Virus record (IMG/VR): IMGVR_UViG_3300025450_000090
Location: 1-29,469 of that record
Origin: a virus
Length of the DNA stretch: 29,469 bases
Direction: 5' to 3' (one strand)
The notes beneath the pieces are model-generated. The model ran no database searches and had not been told where the DNA came from. It saw nothing but the letters and a program-made list of their open reading frames with translations. Shown in pieces: positions 7,236 through 15,673 of the stretch. How positions within the stretch are numbered: the stretch's first letter is position 1; each line of letters begins with the position of its first letter. The position numbers and the translations under genes are program-made.

Positions 7236-8210
7236 TTATTGCGTTTTACGGTTTCTGATCATTGCCAGAATGTCTTCGGCACGTTGACTGCTTGGTTTAG
7301 CTTCAGCGGCCGGAGCGGCTACTGGGGCTGTTGGAGCAGGTGTGTCATCTTCATCTGGTTCTACTACTGCGGCTGGAGCAGGTGTGCTCGTAGCTGCTGC
7401 TGGTTTAGCGTTAGGTGTATCCAAACCGTATGGTTTGTAATAAGCACCCCATTTGTCTGCATCATATGGTTGACCATCAACTGATGCTTCAAACATTTCT
7501 TTGATAACTTTAAGTTCTGTTTCGCTTGGTTGCTTTGGCAAGAAGTCTGACAAATTGTGTAAGCCAAATTCTTCAATTGCTGCAGCTTCGTCTGCTGTTA
7601 ATGCAGATTCTTTACGCGACCATGTACTGGTGTTGTAGTCTGCATAACCACCTTTGCTGGTTTTCTTGATATTAAAATCAAGACCCGCTTGGTAATCTGT
7701 TGGCAAGTTTTCCATTTCTGGATCCATTAGTGCGTTCTTGATCAAATTAAAGATCTGTGGGCTAATAACAAATCTACGAATTGGGTTTGATGGAGTCTTA
7801 TCATCGCCAAGTGGATTCTCGCGAACAAAGCCTTGGAACAAATAACTACGTTTCTTCCAATACTTACGACCCATTTCTTCTAAGTTAGGATCTTTAAACC
7901 ATGTACGCACTTCTGCTAAAATTGGACATGCTTGTCCATACATTTCAACACAAGGTACTTGTACAACCACTGGCTTCGAATCTGCTTGGCCTTTTACGCC
8001 AGCAAATGGCAGCTTGATCATTGCACGTTCAACCCAAAAGAATGAATTGCTTGCGTTACCGTCTGGTAAAAATCTTACTCTTGCTGTGGTGTTTTCTGCG
8101 ATGTTCCAGTGTGCGTAAATTGCATTATCGCCCTGGCTTTGTGATTCGCCGGTTTTACGGCCTTCTGATGCTTGTAACTTTGCTCTAATTTCTGCTAATG
8201 TCATTGCCAT
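7236..8210 (-). CDS. 32: gp32, single-stranded DNA-binding protein
   Basis: A 324-residue protein matching marine T4-like gp32 in its core: HWNIAENTTARVRFLPDG, then VPCVEMYGQACPIL and a YLFQGFVREN strand of the OB-fold. C87 and C95 lie in the region of the T4 zinc site, though spacing differs. It coats single-stranded DNA during replication, recombination and repair and works with UvsX and UvsY, encoded downstream. Residues from about 263 to 310 are a Pro/Ala/Glu/Asp-rich linker with an acidic VEPDEDDTP patch. The C-terminus (AEDILAMIRNRKTQ) is not acidic as in T4. The start is fixed by a strong AAAGGAAA ribosome-binding site. It has its own promoter and terminator. Confidence 0.88.
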   Translation of the reverse strand: MAMTLAEIRAKLQASEGRKTGESQSQGDNAIYAHWNIAENTTARVRFLPDGNASNSFFWVERAMIKLPFAGVKGQADSKPVVVQVPCVEMYGQACPILAEVRTWFKDPNLEEMGRKYWKKRSYLFQGFVRENPLGDDKTPSNPIRRFVISPQIFNLIKNALMDPEMENLPTDYQAGLDFNIKKTSKGGYADYNTSTWSRKESALTADEAAAIEEFGLHNLSDFLPKQPSETELKVIKEMFEASVDGQPYDADKWGAYYKPYGLDTPNAKPAAATSTPAPAAVVEPDEDDTPAPTAPVAAPAAEAKPSSQRAEDILAMIRNRKTQ

Positions 8211-8273
8211 GATAAGTTTCCTTTATAATAAGATGGTCTTTAAATTTGCCTGGATATACGCAAGCACAAGGCT

Positions 8274-8303
8274 ATTGTATAACATATATATTTATGATGT
8301 CAA
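8274..8303 (-). promoter_or_regulatory. Sigma70-like promoter for gp32
   Basis: On the minus strand, a perfect -35 TTGACA (8303-8298) is followed after 18 nt by -10 TACAAT (8279-8274, 5 of 6 matches). It leaves a leader of about 60 nt before the gp32 start. Host RNA polymerase could use it early in infection. Confidence 0.75.
8289..8296 (-). promoter_or_regulatory. Possible late-type octamer inside the gp32 sigma70 spacer
   Basis: CATAAATA on the minus strand differs by one base from the T4 late promoter TATAAATA and lies inside the spacer of the sigma70-like promoter. If used, gp32 would have overlapping early and late promoters. AT-richness makes chance occurrence possible. Confidence 0.35.
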
Positions 8304-8322
8304 TGAATTTTTGTAAATTAAT

Positions 8323-8895
8323 TTACCGAACCAAATATTCGTTAAAAATAGTATAGCTGGTAAGGCGATATGAGTTTTCGGGCACTTTGTTTAATAGTCC
8401 GTGCCACTGTAATGGTTGACTGCCGTCGGGATTCAATCCGTTTAACATAACATATCCAGAATTAGGACGGAACGGAAAATCATATCTTATGTCTGTGCGG
8501 CTTTTTGAATTGTAAAACTTTGTACCTAATGTTTCGTTGTCAGCATGCCAAAATAGTTGCATGGTAGCAGGTAGATGCCCGTCTGTGTGTATAGGAACAA
8601 AAAATGTAGGTTCGTCTACCCACCAAGATGTATTAATATAGTCTGCATTGGCTACGGTGATGCCACAGGCTTCTTCAACTTGCCGATATGTATTTTTTAA
8701 TTCTTGGGTAGCTTGTTGTAGTAAAGGATTGTTACTAAAATTAATTGATCTACGTAACCACATTTCTTGCCCATCCTGATCATTCCAGGGCAAATTAATC
8801 CAGTCTTGATGTAATATTTCGTCAACCAGATCCAACGGTAGAACATCTTCTACCAAAAACAATCTGTTGGTATTGTCTACAGAAGTTATTTTCAT
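8323..8895 (-). CDS. 2OG-Fe(II) dioxygenase family protein
   Basis: A 190-residue protein with the pattern of 2-oxoglutarate/Fe(II) dioxygenases: H103-T-D105 (in VPIHTDGH), distal H165 (LQWHG) and R177 for the 2-oxoglutarate carboxylate, on a predicted double-stranded beta-helix. Such enzymes hydroxylate proteins, nucleic acids or small molecules. Many T4-like phages from water carry members of this broad group with unknown targets. It ends about 110 nt upstream of gp32 on the same strand and starts 3 nt after the 499-residue gene. It could act with the radical SAM, SDR and sulfotransferase cluster, but a promoter and terminator separate them, so this is conjecture. Confidence 0.75.
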   Translation of the reverse strand: MKITSVDNTNRLFLVEDVLPLDLVDEILHQDWINLPWNDQDGQEMWLRRSINFSNNPLLQQATQELKNTYRQVEEACGITVANADYINTSWWVDEPTFFVPIHTDGHLPATMQLFWHADNETLGTKFYNSKSRTDIRYDFPFRPNSGYVMLNGLNPDGSQPLQWHGLLNKVPENSYRLTSYTIFNEYLVR

Positions 8896-8898
8896 TGA

Positions 8899-10398
8899 TT
8901 ATTTTTTAATGCCGGCCAAACTTCGAATAAAGTCTAAAGGGTCTGCTGATTCGGCAGCTGGTTTAATAGCACTTGGATCTTGTGTGCTGGCACCATATGC
9001 TTGATTAGTAGCAATATCTTGTTGCTGTTGTTGTAGTGCTTGGTCTTGTGCTGCCAACGGTGATTGGTCTTGAGTATACTGTGGATTATACTTTTCTGCC
9101 AGATCTGGGTAACCGTGATCGTGTAACCACTCAACTACGTCCATTTTGCAATCAGCATCTGGACCTTCTTGTTCTGCTCGTGCGGAGATTTTATCGTATA
9201 GTTCGTCGTCGCCGATGATATTGTATAGTTGTCCTATTGCATCATCGCCGTGATCTCCAACACGTAATGTTGGCTTACTCATTACTTTATCTAATTCTTT
9301 ATTGTCAATATCATCGTCTGGTGCAGCCCAGGTACCTTCGGTAACTTCGTGGGCCCACGATTCAAATTCTTCTGCCATTGCATTTTCTTGACGAGCTTTT
9401 TGATTTTTGTAAGCACGATATACATATGGTAGTGCTTCGTCAAATTTATCGTTGTAAACTTTTTTAACAAAACGTTCACGTAATGCTGCAACATCCACAT
9501 CTTCTTCAATGTCTGACATAGGCATATAGCATTCTTTATAGCTATCGTAACCTCGACGTCCACCAATGTGACGTAATTGATTTTTTAATTCTGAATAGTG
9601 TTGTACTGCGGCCTGCGCCATTTGACTTGTTTCTGCATCTTCAAATTGACGACGTTTAGCTTCGCGAACAAAATGACTCATTGCAGACATTTCACTAACC
9701 ATGCCACAAATACCTTCGCCCAATTCGTCATCAATGCGTCCGCCTTGACTGCAATGTTGTGCCATTGCACGAGCACCGTGTAGGTTTTTAAATGGTAATA
9801 AGAAGCGTTCACCTAAGTGTGTTTCAATGAATACAGCATCTACATTACGACTACGAGCGCCACGTTTAGTTTCATCAACATTATCACTGTGACGAACAAT
9901 AATTCTAACAGGACCACATTCTTGGTAACTGCTACGGCTTGTGCCAAACATACGACTTTCTGAAACTGTAATTTCATCAGCCGAATATGTTGAATCTGCT
10001 TTGGATTGCTGTTTAATATCTTTTAACTGTAAATTGCTCTTGGCAATATCACGTGCATCAAAACCTAATAGGTTGCGTTTGGCAAATCCACGTAGGCTTT
10101 GTAAAAATTTGTACCAATCATGTTCTGCGGAAGTTTCGCCGTCGTCATTTTCATCATCAATTCGTTTGATACGATCGACAATGTTTGTACTATAGTAGAC
10201 TTTTAAACTTGCTTCGTCAATCAAGCTCACTGTAATATTGCCAACTTTACGGCCGTCGACTTCGTAGTCAAAGTTAATGAATCTGGCTTTTTCTGGATCA
10301 GTGGTGGCTTTAGATTTTTCGTCGCCCAAATTAACATTGTCAAATCTGGTACGAATTTTGTCAAAAAGTGCTGAGGCTATATTTTCAATTTCACGCAT
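8899..10398 (-). CDS. Conserved 499-residue phage protein, function unknown (virion-associated?)
   Basis: The N-terminal half contains ordered beta/alpha sequence (INFDYEVDGRKVGNITVSL, then WYKFLQSLRGFAKRNLLGFD). A central part with YGTSRSSYQ-type residues (seen as FGTSRSSYQECG) leads into LPFKNLHGARAMAQHCSQGG. After residue 330 it becomes low complexity and Glu/Asp-rich, with a poly-Gln run near 440-450, and ends DPLDFIRSLAGIKK. I recall proteins of this type as conserved hypotheticals in marine T4-like phages but cannot assign a role. The terminal LAGI motif recurs in three other places in this window. It sits between gp17 and the dioxygenase. It has no portal or capsid hallmarks that I can see. 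Confidence 0.8.
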   Translation of the reverse strand: MREIENIASALFDKIRTRFDNVNLGDEKSKATTDPEKARFINFDYEVDGRKVGNITVSLIDEASLKVYYSTNIVDRIKRIDDENDDGETSAEHDWYKFLQSLRGFAKRNLLGFDARDIAKSNLQLKDIKQQSKADSTYSADEITVSESRMFGTSRSSYQECGPVRIIVRHSDNVDETKRGARSRNVDAVFIETHLGERFLLPFKNLHGARAMAQHCSQGGRIDDELGEGICGMVSEMSAMSHFVREAKRRQFEDAETSQMAQAAVQHYSELKNQLRHIGGRRGYDSYKECYMPMSDIEEDVDVAALRERFVKKVYNDKFDEALPYVYRAYKNQKARQENAMAEEFESWAHEVTEGTWAAPDDDIDNKELDKVMSKPTLRVGDHGDDAIGQLYNIIGDDELYDKISARAEQEGPDADCKMDVVEWLHDHGYPDLAEKYNPQYTQDQSPLAAQDQALQQQQQDIATNQAYGASTQDPSAIKPAAESADPLDFIRSLAGIKK

Positions 10399-10408
10399 AG
10401 TAATGTAT

Positions 10409-11974
10409 TTAGCTGACCATTATAAACGGCATAGGGTCTATTGTTTCGTCTTGTGTACGCAAACGATCATCAATTGTAGCATCAAATCCCTGTATAACCT
10501 GTATCATACGCACAGCCAATATCATTGCCATAACTAAGTCGTCTGTTTCGCCTATTTTAGCCGCAAAACTTGTGCCATGAGCTACAAATGTTTTAAGTTC
10601 GCTGATTATATTTTTGCTGGCTAAAGTTAATTTTTTAGTTTCTATCCAGTTTTTCAATTTGCTACAAGCAGCAATTTTGCTTTTATTTGTTGTAGTAAAT
10701 CCTTTGCGGTACATTCTACTGTGTCCTGTGCGTATAGGCTCGCTTAAGAAGTACCCATGTATATTTTCTTCGCCAATATGACTGACCTCTATTAGAGCTG
10801 CTTCGCCCAGGGTATTATTTTCTACGCTGTAGTATATGTCTGCGTCGGCGCCAACACAATCATACAAATATTGATTAATTTCTTGCAATATTCTTGTTTG
10901 TCTTTGTATAGAAGTTTTATTGTGTTGCCATTCGCCGACTTGCATCATACTTGGCAATTCAATGATCTGTATAGCAGCAGGGTCTCCGCCTGTGCCCAAA
11001 CTTGGATCCCAGGCAACAGCATATATGTTACCGTTTTTGGGCTTTTTATACCAACGTACCTGCCCTTGTCGTTCAATTGGATCGATGCCGGCTAACTCAA
11101 TCAATGTTGTAGGATTAATCAGTGTTTCGTCATAGATCAAAAATTCACAGCCGTGTTCACGTCTAAAACGTTCTTCACCGATACGGCCAATTTCTTCTTG
11201 TTTCCACTGTTCGTCGCGGTCTGGGTGTTCATCCCAACTTGCTTGGTATGGTTTAAATCCATTGATGCCCAGGTCTGTTTCGTTGCCAAATTCATCAACG
11301 TTTTTGTTGGCCTGTTTCCAGATTAACGCAAACTGATCTTCGTCTGAGTTTGGAGTTGATGTAATAATAGCTTTACCACCAGTGCTTAGTGTAGGAGAAA
11401 TAGAAGTCCAGAATTCTTTGGCAATAGTGGGTCTTACGAATGCAAACTCGTCACAGTATAGTAGTGTAATAGACATACCACGACCTGTTGTTTCTGTTGT
11501 TGTTTGACTAACAATACGTGATCCGTTTTCAAATTCTATACTGCCTTTGTTGTAGCTGGTGCTACCGGCACGTATAAAGTCCGGGCACAGTTCATATGCA
11601 TAACGAATACGTTGCATAATTTCCTGTGCGCCTGTATATTTGTGTGCGGCGATTAGAATAGTTGAATCTGGATGAAACATAGCATACCATAACAAGTAGC
11701 CCGCGGCACTGGTTGTTTTGCCCGTTTGTCTTGGCATTAGACTCACAGAGAATCTATAATTGTGATATGTATGTATTAGTTTCTTTTGATACTCAAATGG
11801 ATGATACAGCATTTTACCCTTGGTAGGATGCTGGATGTAAAAATAATGATCCATGAAGTATGCCGGGCCCGTGACAGGATCGGCACACTTTGCAAATTCT
11901 ATAATTTGCTGTTCTGTGTAGCTTTCCTTTCGGTTAGCGGGTTTAACTAATACGCCTTCTAAACTTTTAGCCAT
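10409..11974 (-). CDS. 17: gp17, terminase large subunit
   Basis: A 521-residue packaging motor. The ATPase domain has a Walker A variant PRQTGKTT (residues 81-88), Walker B LLYCDEFA with the catalytic Glu (171-178) and the coupling motif ITSTPNS (204-210). The C-terminal RNase H-like nuclease shows D323 (AVAWDPSLG), E385 (YYSVENN) and the D478/D479 pair (GETDDLV). It cuts concatemeric DNA and pumps it into the prohead through the portal, with gp16 (15674-16159). Length is slightly below T4 gp17 (610), mainly at the ends. No strong ribosome-binding site is visible before ATG 11974. The gene is divergent from an HNH gene 30 nt away. Confidence 0.95.
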   Translation of the reverse strand: MAKSLEGVLVKPANRKESYTEQQIIEFAKCADPVTGPAYFMDHYFYIQHPTKGKMLYHPFEYQKKLIHTYHNYRFSVSLMPRQTGKTTSAAGYLLWYAMFHPDSTILIAAHKYTGAQEIMQRIRYAYELCPDFIRAGSTSYNKGSIEFENGSRIVSQTTTETTGRGMSITLLYCDEFAFVRPTIAKEFWTSISPTLSTGGKAIITSTPNSDEDQFALIWKQANKNVDEFGNETDLGINGFKPYQASWDEHPDRDEQWKQEEIGRIGEERFRREHGCEFLIYDETLINPTTLIELAGIDPIERQGQVRWYKKPKNGNIYAVAWDPSLGTGGDPAAIQIIELPSMMQVGEWQHNKTSIQRQTRILQEINQYLYDCVGADADIYYSVENNTLGEAALIEVSHIGEENIHGYFLSEPIRTGHSRMYRKGFTTTNKSKIAACSKLKNWIETKKLTLASKNIISELKTFVAHGTSFAAKIGETDDLVMAMILAVRMIQVIQGFDATIDDRLRTQDETIDPMPFIMVS

Positions 11975-12004
11975 TTGTAATAATTACTCATATAAGTATA
12001 TTTA

Positions 12005-12532
12005 ATGTCAGACACACTACTACTAAATTCTAATTACGAGCCAATTAGTGTATTACCTTTAAGTGTTATTAATTGGCAACACGCTATCAAACTAATGTAT
12101 CTGGGCCGCGTTCACGTGCTTGAAACATACCCAAATTGGATAGTACACTCAGAACGTTTAGCCTTAAATGTTCCCAGCGTCTGCGTGACTAAAGATTACT
12201 TCCATTACAAAAAGTCTGTTAAGTTTAGCCGTTATAACTTGTACATGCGCGATTTGTTTAAATGCCAATACTGCGAAGATGTTTTTGACTACGAAGAACT
12301 AACAATCGATCATGTCGTTCCGCGAAGTGCTGGCGGCAAGACTGTCTGGACTAACTGTGTAACCAGTTGTAAGGCCTGCAATCATCATAAAGGCAGTAAA
12401 TTAATTAAACCTAAAATTGCTCCATATCGTCCCGATTATTATTCGTTGGTTAGTAAATGGAAAACAATGCCATTTACTGTCAAGGATGAAGCGTGGAACA
12501 AATATTTGGGAGTGTTAAAGGCTGTTGCCTAA
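12005..12532 (+). CDS. HNH endonuclease
   Basis: A 175-residue protein with a classic HNH nuclease core: zinc CxxC at C87/C90 (FKCQYC), the catalytic DH pair D102-H103 in IDHVVPRSAGG, N117 (WTNCVTSC) and a second zinc pair C122/C125 followed by NHHKG. The N-terminal 80 residues (LLLNSNYEPISVLPLSVINW and onward) match the usual extension of this HNH type. It is transcribed against all neighbours and sits between gp17 and a structural-type gene, as free-standing phage endonucleases often do; it might be mobile. Its 3' end overlaps the opposing gene by 4 nt. A TATAAGTA box lies just upstream at 11991-11998, but the spacing to the ATG is very short. Confidence 0.88.
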   Translation: MSDTLLLNSNYEPISVLPLSVINWQHAIKLMYLGRVHVLETYPNWIVHSERLALNVPSVCVTKDYFHYKKSVKFSRYNLYMRDLFKCQYCEDVFDYEELTIDHVVPRSAGGKTVWTNCVTSCKACNHHKGSKLIKPKIAPYRPDYYSLVSKWKTMPFTVKDEAWNKYLGVLKAVA

Positions 12533-12918
12533 TCTTTCCAACGGTTAATGTCACGAGCTACTCGAGGAGCAGGTGCATCACCAATTGGCTTTTCGCCTGT
12601 TAAGTAAGGCTTAGAGAACCATAGTCTGAACCACTCTGGACTACCAGGTTGTATGTGGTTCTCTTTTTCCATCTTGCGTTTTTCCATGCCAGTGATACTT
12701 ATATTACTGCCCACTGGACTCATTGATGCTTGATCGGAACTGTTTGGTGTGTCTATTGCAGGGTCATGTCCGCCAGCACTATAGTAGTCCTCAAACAAAC
12801 CACTAAGTCCGGCTAACTTACGCAACTCTGCTAAATCTTTTGAATCCATAATAGCATCAGCTTCACCTGTTTCACCTGGTGAGACAAAGTCCGCTGATGT
12901 TATTCGATATTCTTTCAT
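12529..12918 (-). CDS. Small LAGL-motif protein, function unknown
   Basis: A 129-residue, mostly disordered-looking protein. It contains SKDLAELRKLAGLSGLFEDY, sharing the L-x2-LAG(L/I) motif with neighbouring proteins. A more ordered C-terminal segment has PGSPEWFRLWFSKPYLTGEKP, which resembles a recurrent segment of aquatic phage proteins that I cannot name. It overlaps the upstream 130-residue gene by 4 nt and shares its 3' end with the opposing HNH gene. It belongs to the packaging and virion gene group by position. No catalytic motif is visible. Confidence 0.65.
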   Translation of the reverse strand: MKEYRITSADFVSPGETGEADAIMDSKDLAELRKLAGLSGLFEDYYSAGGHDPAIDTPNSSDQASMSPVGSNISITGMEKRKMEKENHIQPGSPEWFRLWFSKPYLTGEKPIGDAPAPRVARDINRWKD

Positions 12919-13307
12919 TTTTTTGTACGTACACGCACAGGACTAACTTTGTGTACTGTGTCAACTTCTGTTGATCCATCTGGTGTTAGCTTGGTATGAT
13001 TAGCTTCCCAACCAAATGCTTTAGCGGCTTGATCAAGTATAGCACGTTCGCCTTCGCTGTAGGCAGCAGCAATCAAACTTTGACCATTTGGGCCATCTTT
13101 GTTTGGCTCATGTTCATATTTGCCATCGCCAGCACCACCTAAAAAGTAGGCAGCAAAACGCCAAGGATGATATGGACTTGAGTTATCTAACTTATGATGA
13201 CTACGTAGGCCTGGAGTTGCCGATTGATGGCTATCGGGGATACCATCGTTGTTAGCATCATCACCAACTTGGCTTTTACTTTCAAAGATGATATCTTTTA
13301 TTTTCAT
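12915..13307 (-). CDS. Small protein with a DxNxDG-type loop, function unknown
   Basis: A 130-residue protein. Near the N-terminus, DDANNDGIPDSHQ has the spacing of Asp-rich calcium-binding loops (as in thrombospondin type-3 repeats), so Ca binding is possible but unproven. The middle holds an aromatic segment YHPWRFAAYFLGGAGDGKY and a helix containing SEGERAILDQAAKAFGWE. It overlaps both flanking genes by 4 nt, in an operon with two other LAG-motif proteins. It could be a virion protein, given the setting. I do not recognise the family. Confidence 0.65.
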   Translation of the reverse strand: MKIKDIIFESKSQVGDDANNDGIPDSHQSATPGLRSHHKLDNSSPYHPWRFAAYFLGGAGDGKYEHEPNKDGPNGQSLIAAAYSEGERAILDQAAKAFGWEANHTKLTPDGSTEVDTVHKVSPVRVRTKK

Positions 13308-15001
13308 TTTTGAATTTTGATGCTTTCGTATTGTTTCATCAAACTACGGCTTAATGATTCCATTGGGTTGTCGCTAAAGCGAGCAGCACCATTTTTGCTC
13401 ATTTTCTTTTCTTTACCAGCAACTTCACCGTCGCCACCTTTTAACATCACATCAGCATCTTCAATTTCTTCTTCTGGTGTGTTATCTAATTTAGCTGGCT
13501 CTTCAAAATCTGTATCGCCATAGTCTTTGCCTTCGGTAGCAATACCAGCCAATGAAGCAATATCTTTTAATGTAGTTACGCTTTCTTTAACTGGATATTC
13601 TTTGCCGTCAACTTCAAAGCTATCTTTGTGTTGCATTTTGGCTTTAGCTAATGCACCGCTAAACTCATTGCCTTCGTTACATGCACATGGTTTAGCATTG
13701 CAAGTAGGGCAAGTGCCTTCGTCTAAGTTTGAAGTATCTTTGTATGTTTTACCATCCAAATCAAATTCATCACCTTTTTCAGTCTTGGCTAATTTACCAG
13801 TAAACGCATTGCCCTCATCGGCAATTTTTAAACCGGCTAATTTAGCTAATTCATTTAATTCTGATTCCATTGTTACGTCCTCGCCAATGTCTGAGTCATG
13901 ACTAATACCAGTATCTCTGGCAAGTTTAGCCAATCCTTCACGTGAACTTATGTTGTCTGCTTTAACAGCGTCAAGGTCACCTTGTTTAATCATCCAATCT
14001 GCATCACCTGTTGCTTTACGTTGGTAAGCAGGGATCTGCATTTTCTGTTGTGGAGTAAATGCTTCGTCTGTTGTTAACTCTTGATTCAATCGATCTGAGA
14101 TCCATTCGTATGGGTCGCCGGTACGTGCTTTGGCTGTACCATATGGCATTTCACCATTGTCCAAATAGTAATCATACAAAGCATGATACAGATCTTCATC
14201 CATATCGTGTCCTTGTTCAAACTGTTTAACTTCGTGTTTGAAACGATTTAAAATATGTTCTAATGTTTCGCCGCTTTCATCAATCATACGGCCTTCCATG
14301 ATAGCATTAAAGCGTTGTGCTAATTTGCTTTCGCTGGCACTCTGCGCTTTACCTTTAACTTTGTCCTTGCCTTTATCAGCTTTGGCCTTGTCGTGTGCTT
14401 TATCACTTACACGACCAAATAAATCATGTGGCATCTTGTGTTTGCTTGAGAAAGGTAACTTGTCGCTGGACTTTTCACCTTCAGCTTTTTTAGGACGACC
14501 GCGTGTTTTCTTTTCGCCTTTGTCTTTTTTAGACTTCTTGCTGTCTTTATCGTCCTCATCATCGCCGGTAAAGTCTTTGGACTTGTAGTATTCTGTACCA
14601 TATGTACCGGTGTGTTTTTTATCTTCATCCATATGTTCGTGTTCGCAAGAACAACTTTCCATTGGCATGCCACATTCCATACATTCTTCTGCGTTAATCT
14701 TTTTACCAATTTCGTGTGCCTTGGTAACAACTTTCTTTGGCAAGTCGTGTGCAGGAGTTTGTTCAATGCCGGCCTTTTTCTTAGCAACTGCCATGCCAAC
14801 AGCAAAAGGATTTTTTGCTTTCTCTGTAGCAAATGCTTCAGCCAATTTGGCTTCAATACGTGCTACACCTTCTTTAACACTACCACGTGCTTCTACGTTT
14901 TCGTAGACCTTGGCTGGTTGTTGAATTGGTTCTTGTTTAGGAGCCAACGCCTCTAAAGTTTCAAGAATATTATAAATGTTGTTAGAGTTATTGTTGCTCA
15001 C
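13304..15001 (-). CDS. Long charged multi-domain protein with Cys clusters, AT-hook-like motif and internal repeats
   Basis: A 565-residue protein, starting with GTG at 15001, with several low-complexity regions. Features in order: a helical N-terminus; a Cys cluster C107-x2-C110-x6-C117-x-C119 followed by HEH; a Lys/Asp/Glu-rich stretch including an AT-hook-like TRGRPKK (166-172); an ordered middle with YHALYDYYLDNGEMPYG (271-287); a LAKLAGL motif (385-391); repeat copy 1 (396-420); a second Cys cluster C431-x2-C434-x4-C439-x-C441; repeat copy 2 (443-469); and SLAGI (483-487). Such proteins occur in aquatic T4-like phages, and I suspect a virion or scaffold role. The AT-hook and Cys clusters suggest contact with DNA. 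The function is unknown. Confidence 0.7.
   Translation of the reverse strand: MSNNNSNNIYNILETLEALAPKQEPIQQPAKVYENVEARGSVKEGVARIEAKLAEAFATEKAKNPFAVGMAVAKKKAGIEQTPAHDLPKKVVTKAHEIGKKINAEECMECGMPMESCSCEHEHMDEDKKHTGTYGTEYYKSKDFTGDDEDDKDSKKSKKDKGEKKTRGRPKKAEGEKSSDKLPFSSKHKMPHDLFGRVSDKAHDKAKADKGKDKVKGKAQSASESKLAQRFNAIMEGRMIDESGETLEHILNRFKHEVKQFEQGHDMDEDLYHALYDYYLDNGEMPYGTAKARTGDPYEWISDRLNQELTTDEAFTPQQKMQIPAYQRKATGDADWMIKQGDLDAVKADNISSREGLAKLARDTGISHDSDIGEDVTMESELNELAKLAGLKIADEGNAFTGKLAKTEKGDEFDLDGKTYKDTSNLDEGTCPTCNAKPCACNEGNEFSGALAKAKMQHKDSFEVDGKEYPVKESVTTLKDIASLAGIATEGKDYGDTDFEEPAKLDNTPEEEIEDADVMLKGGDGEVAGKEKKMSKNGAARFSDNPMESLSRSLMKQYESIKIQK
13595..13816 (-). repeat. Tandem protein repeat EGNxFxGxLAK...DGKxY (two copies)
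   Basis: Two imperfect copies of a 25-27 residue unit, at residues 396-420 (EGNAFTGKLAK, then DLDGKTY) and 443-469 (EGNEFSGALAKAK, then EVDGKEY). They are separated by a small Cys cluster. Each copy lies near an LAG(L/I) motif, the first just after one and the second just before one. The match is at protein level; the DNA copies are diverged, so the duplication is old. Confidence 0.7.
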
Positions 15002-15003
15002 GA

Positions 15004-15639
15004 TTAACGGCCCTTCATTGGATTAGATACTGCTTGTTTGTTTGTGCCAACTGGACTTGTATCGCCTGTTGGTAAATCATTTGTAGTCTGACCTTTTTTG
15101 CCTACAAATATTTTATCAGCGTTTGTGTCATTGCCGCTGACTTCAAAATTCTTACTTAAATTTTTAGCGTCGCTTAATTCTTTAATTAAACTTGCAACAC
15201 GACCTTGGCCTACTAACTCTTGTGAACCTGGTTCGTCTTTTAATTCTGGGTTATTGATAATAGGACCATCTTCGCCTTGGCTAACAATCTTGGCTTCTAC
15301 TTCATCTTCTTGCAAGTATTGATCATTAGTGTATACAAATACACAATCAGATTTAATCTGAGCACGGTTAATAACCAACTGACGAATTTGTTCGCAGATA
15401 GTTGGATACTTAACAGCTACGTCAATGATGCAACATTCGCATGGGCCCAACTTACCAAATTCGCGATGTTCTTGAATTGGTAAATTTTTTGGCTTACTAA
15501 TTGTTTCAACTTGATACGCATCAATAGCATCTGTAATACGTGCTAACATGTCAGCATCTACGTTACAATTAGCAATTTTAATTTTGAACTCAAACAGCTT
15601 GCCTGATTCAAAAAAGTAAGATTGAAAATTTTTAATCAT
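15004..15639 (-). CDS. Conserved 211-residue phage protein, function unknown (virion-associated?)
   Basis: The N-terminal 110 residues look like a compact alpha/beta domain: FEFKIKIANCNVDADMLARI, then KPKNLPIQEHREF, a strand CECCIIDVAVKYPT and a helix EQIRQLVINRAQI. The remainder is disordered and Gly/Asp/Asn-rich, ending NTNADKIF then SPVGTNKQAVSNPMKGR. I recall similar proteins as conserved hypotheticals among aquatic T4-like phages, near structural genes. The CECC cysteines may have a metal or redox role. A late-type octamer lies 22-29 nt upstream of its ATG, which fits late, virion-related expression. The gene is followed within 2 nt by the 565-residue gene. Confidence 0.7.
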   Translation of the reverse strand: MIKNFQSYFFESGKLFEFKIKIANCNVDADMLARITDAIDAYQVETISKPKNLPIQEHREFGKLGPCECCIIDVAVKYPTICEQIRQLVINRAQIKSDCVFVYTNDQYLQEDEVEAKIVSQGEDGPIINNPELKDEPGSQELVGQGRVASLIKELSDAKNLSKNFEVSGNDTNADKIFVGKKGQTTNDLPTGDTSPVGTNKQAVSNPMKGR

Positions 15640-15660
15640 AATAATAGGTCCTATATGGTA

Positions 15661-15668
15661 TATTTATG
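15661..15668 (-). promoter_or_regulatory. Late-type promoter octamer for the 15004-15639 gene
   Basis: CATAAATA on the minus strand, one mismatch from T4 late TATAAATA, followed by TACC. It lies about 22 nt upstream of ATG 15639, the same distance as the octamers before gp19, gp13 and the tube initiator. Confidence 0.55.
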
Positions 15669-15673
15669 CGTGT

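Noticed and set aside
8899-10398. Portal or major capsid protein identity for the 499-residue protein
   Set aside because: The sequence has no gp20-like or gp23-like segments, and its low-complexity C-terminal half does not fit either fold.
11991-11998. TATAAGTA as late promoter of the HNH gene
   Set aside because: It matches the octamer with one change but is only 6 nt from the ATG, and no comparable spacing is reliable elsewhere. AT-rich DNA gives such matches often.
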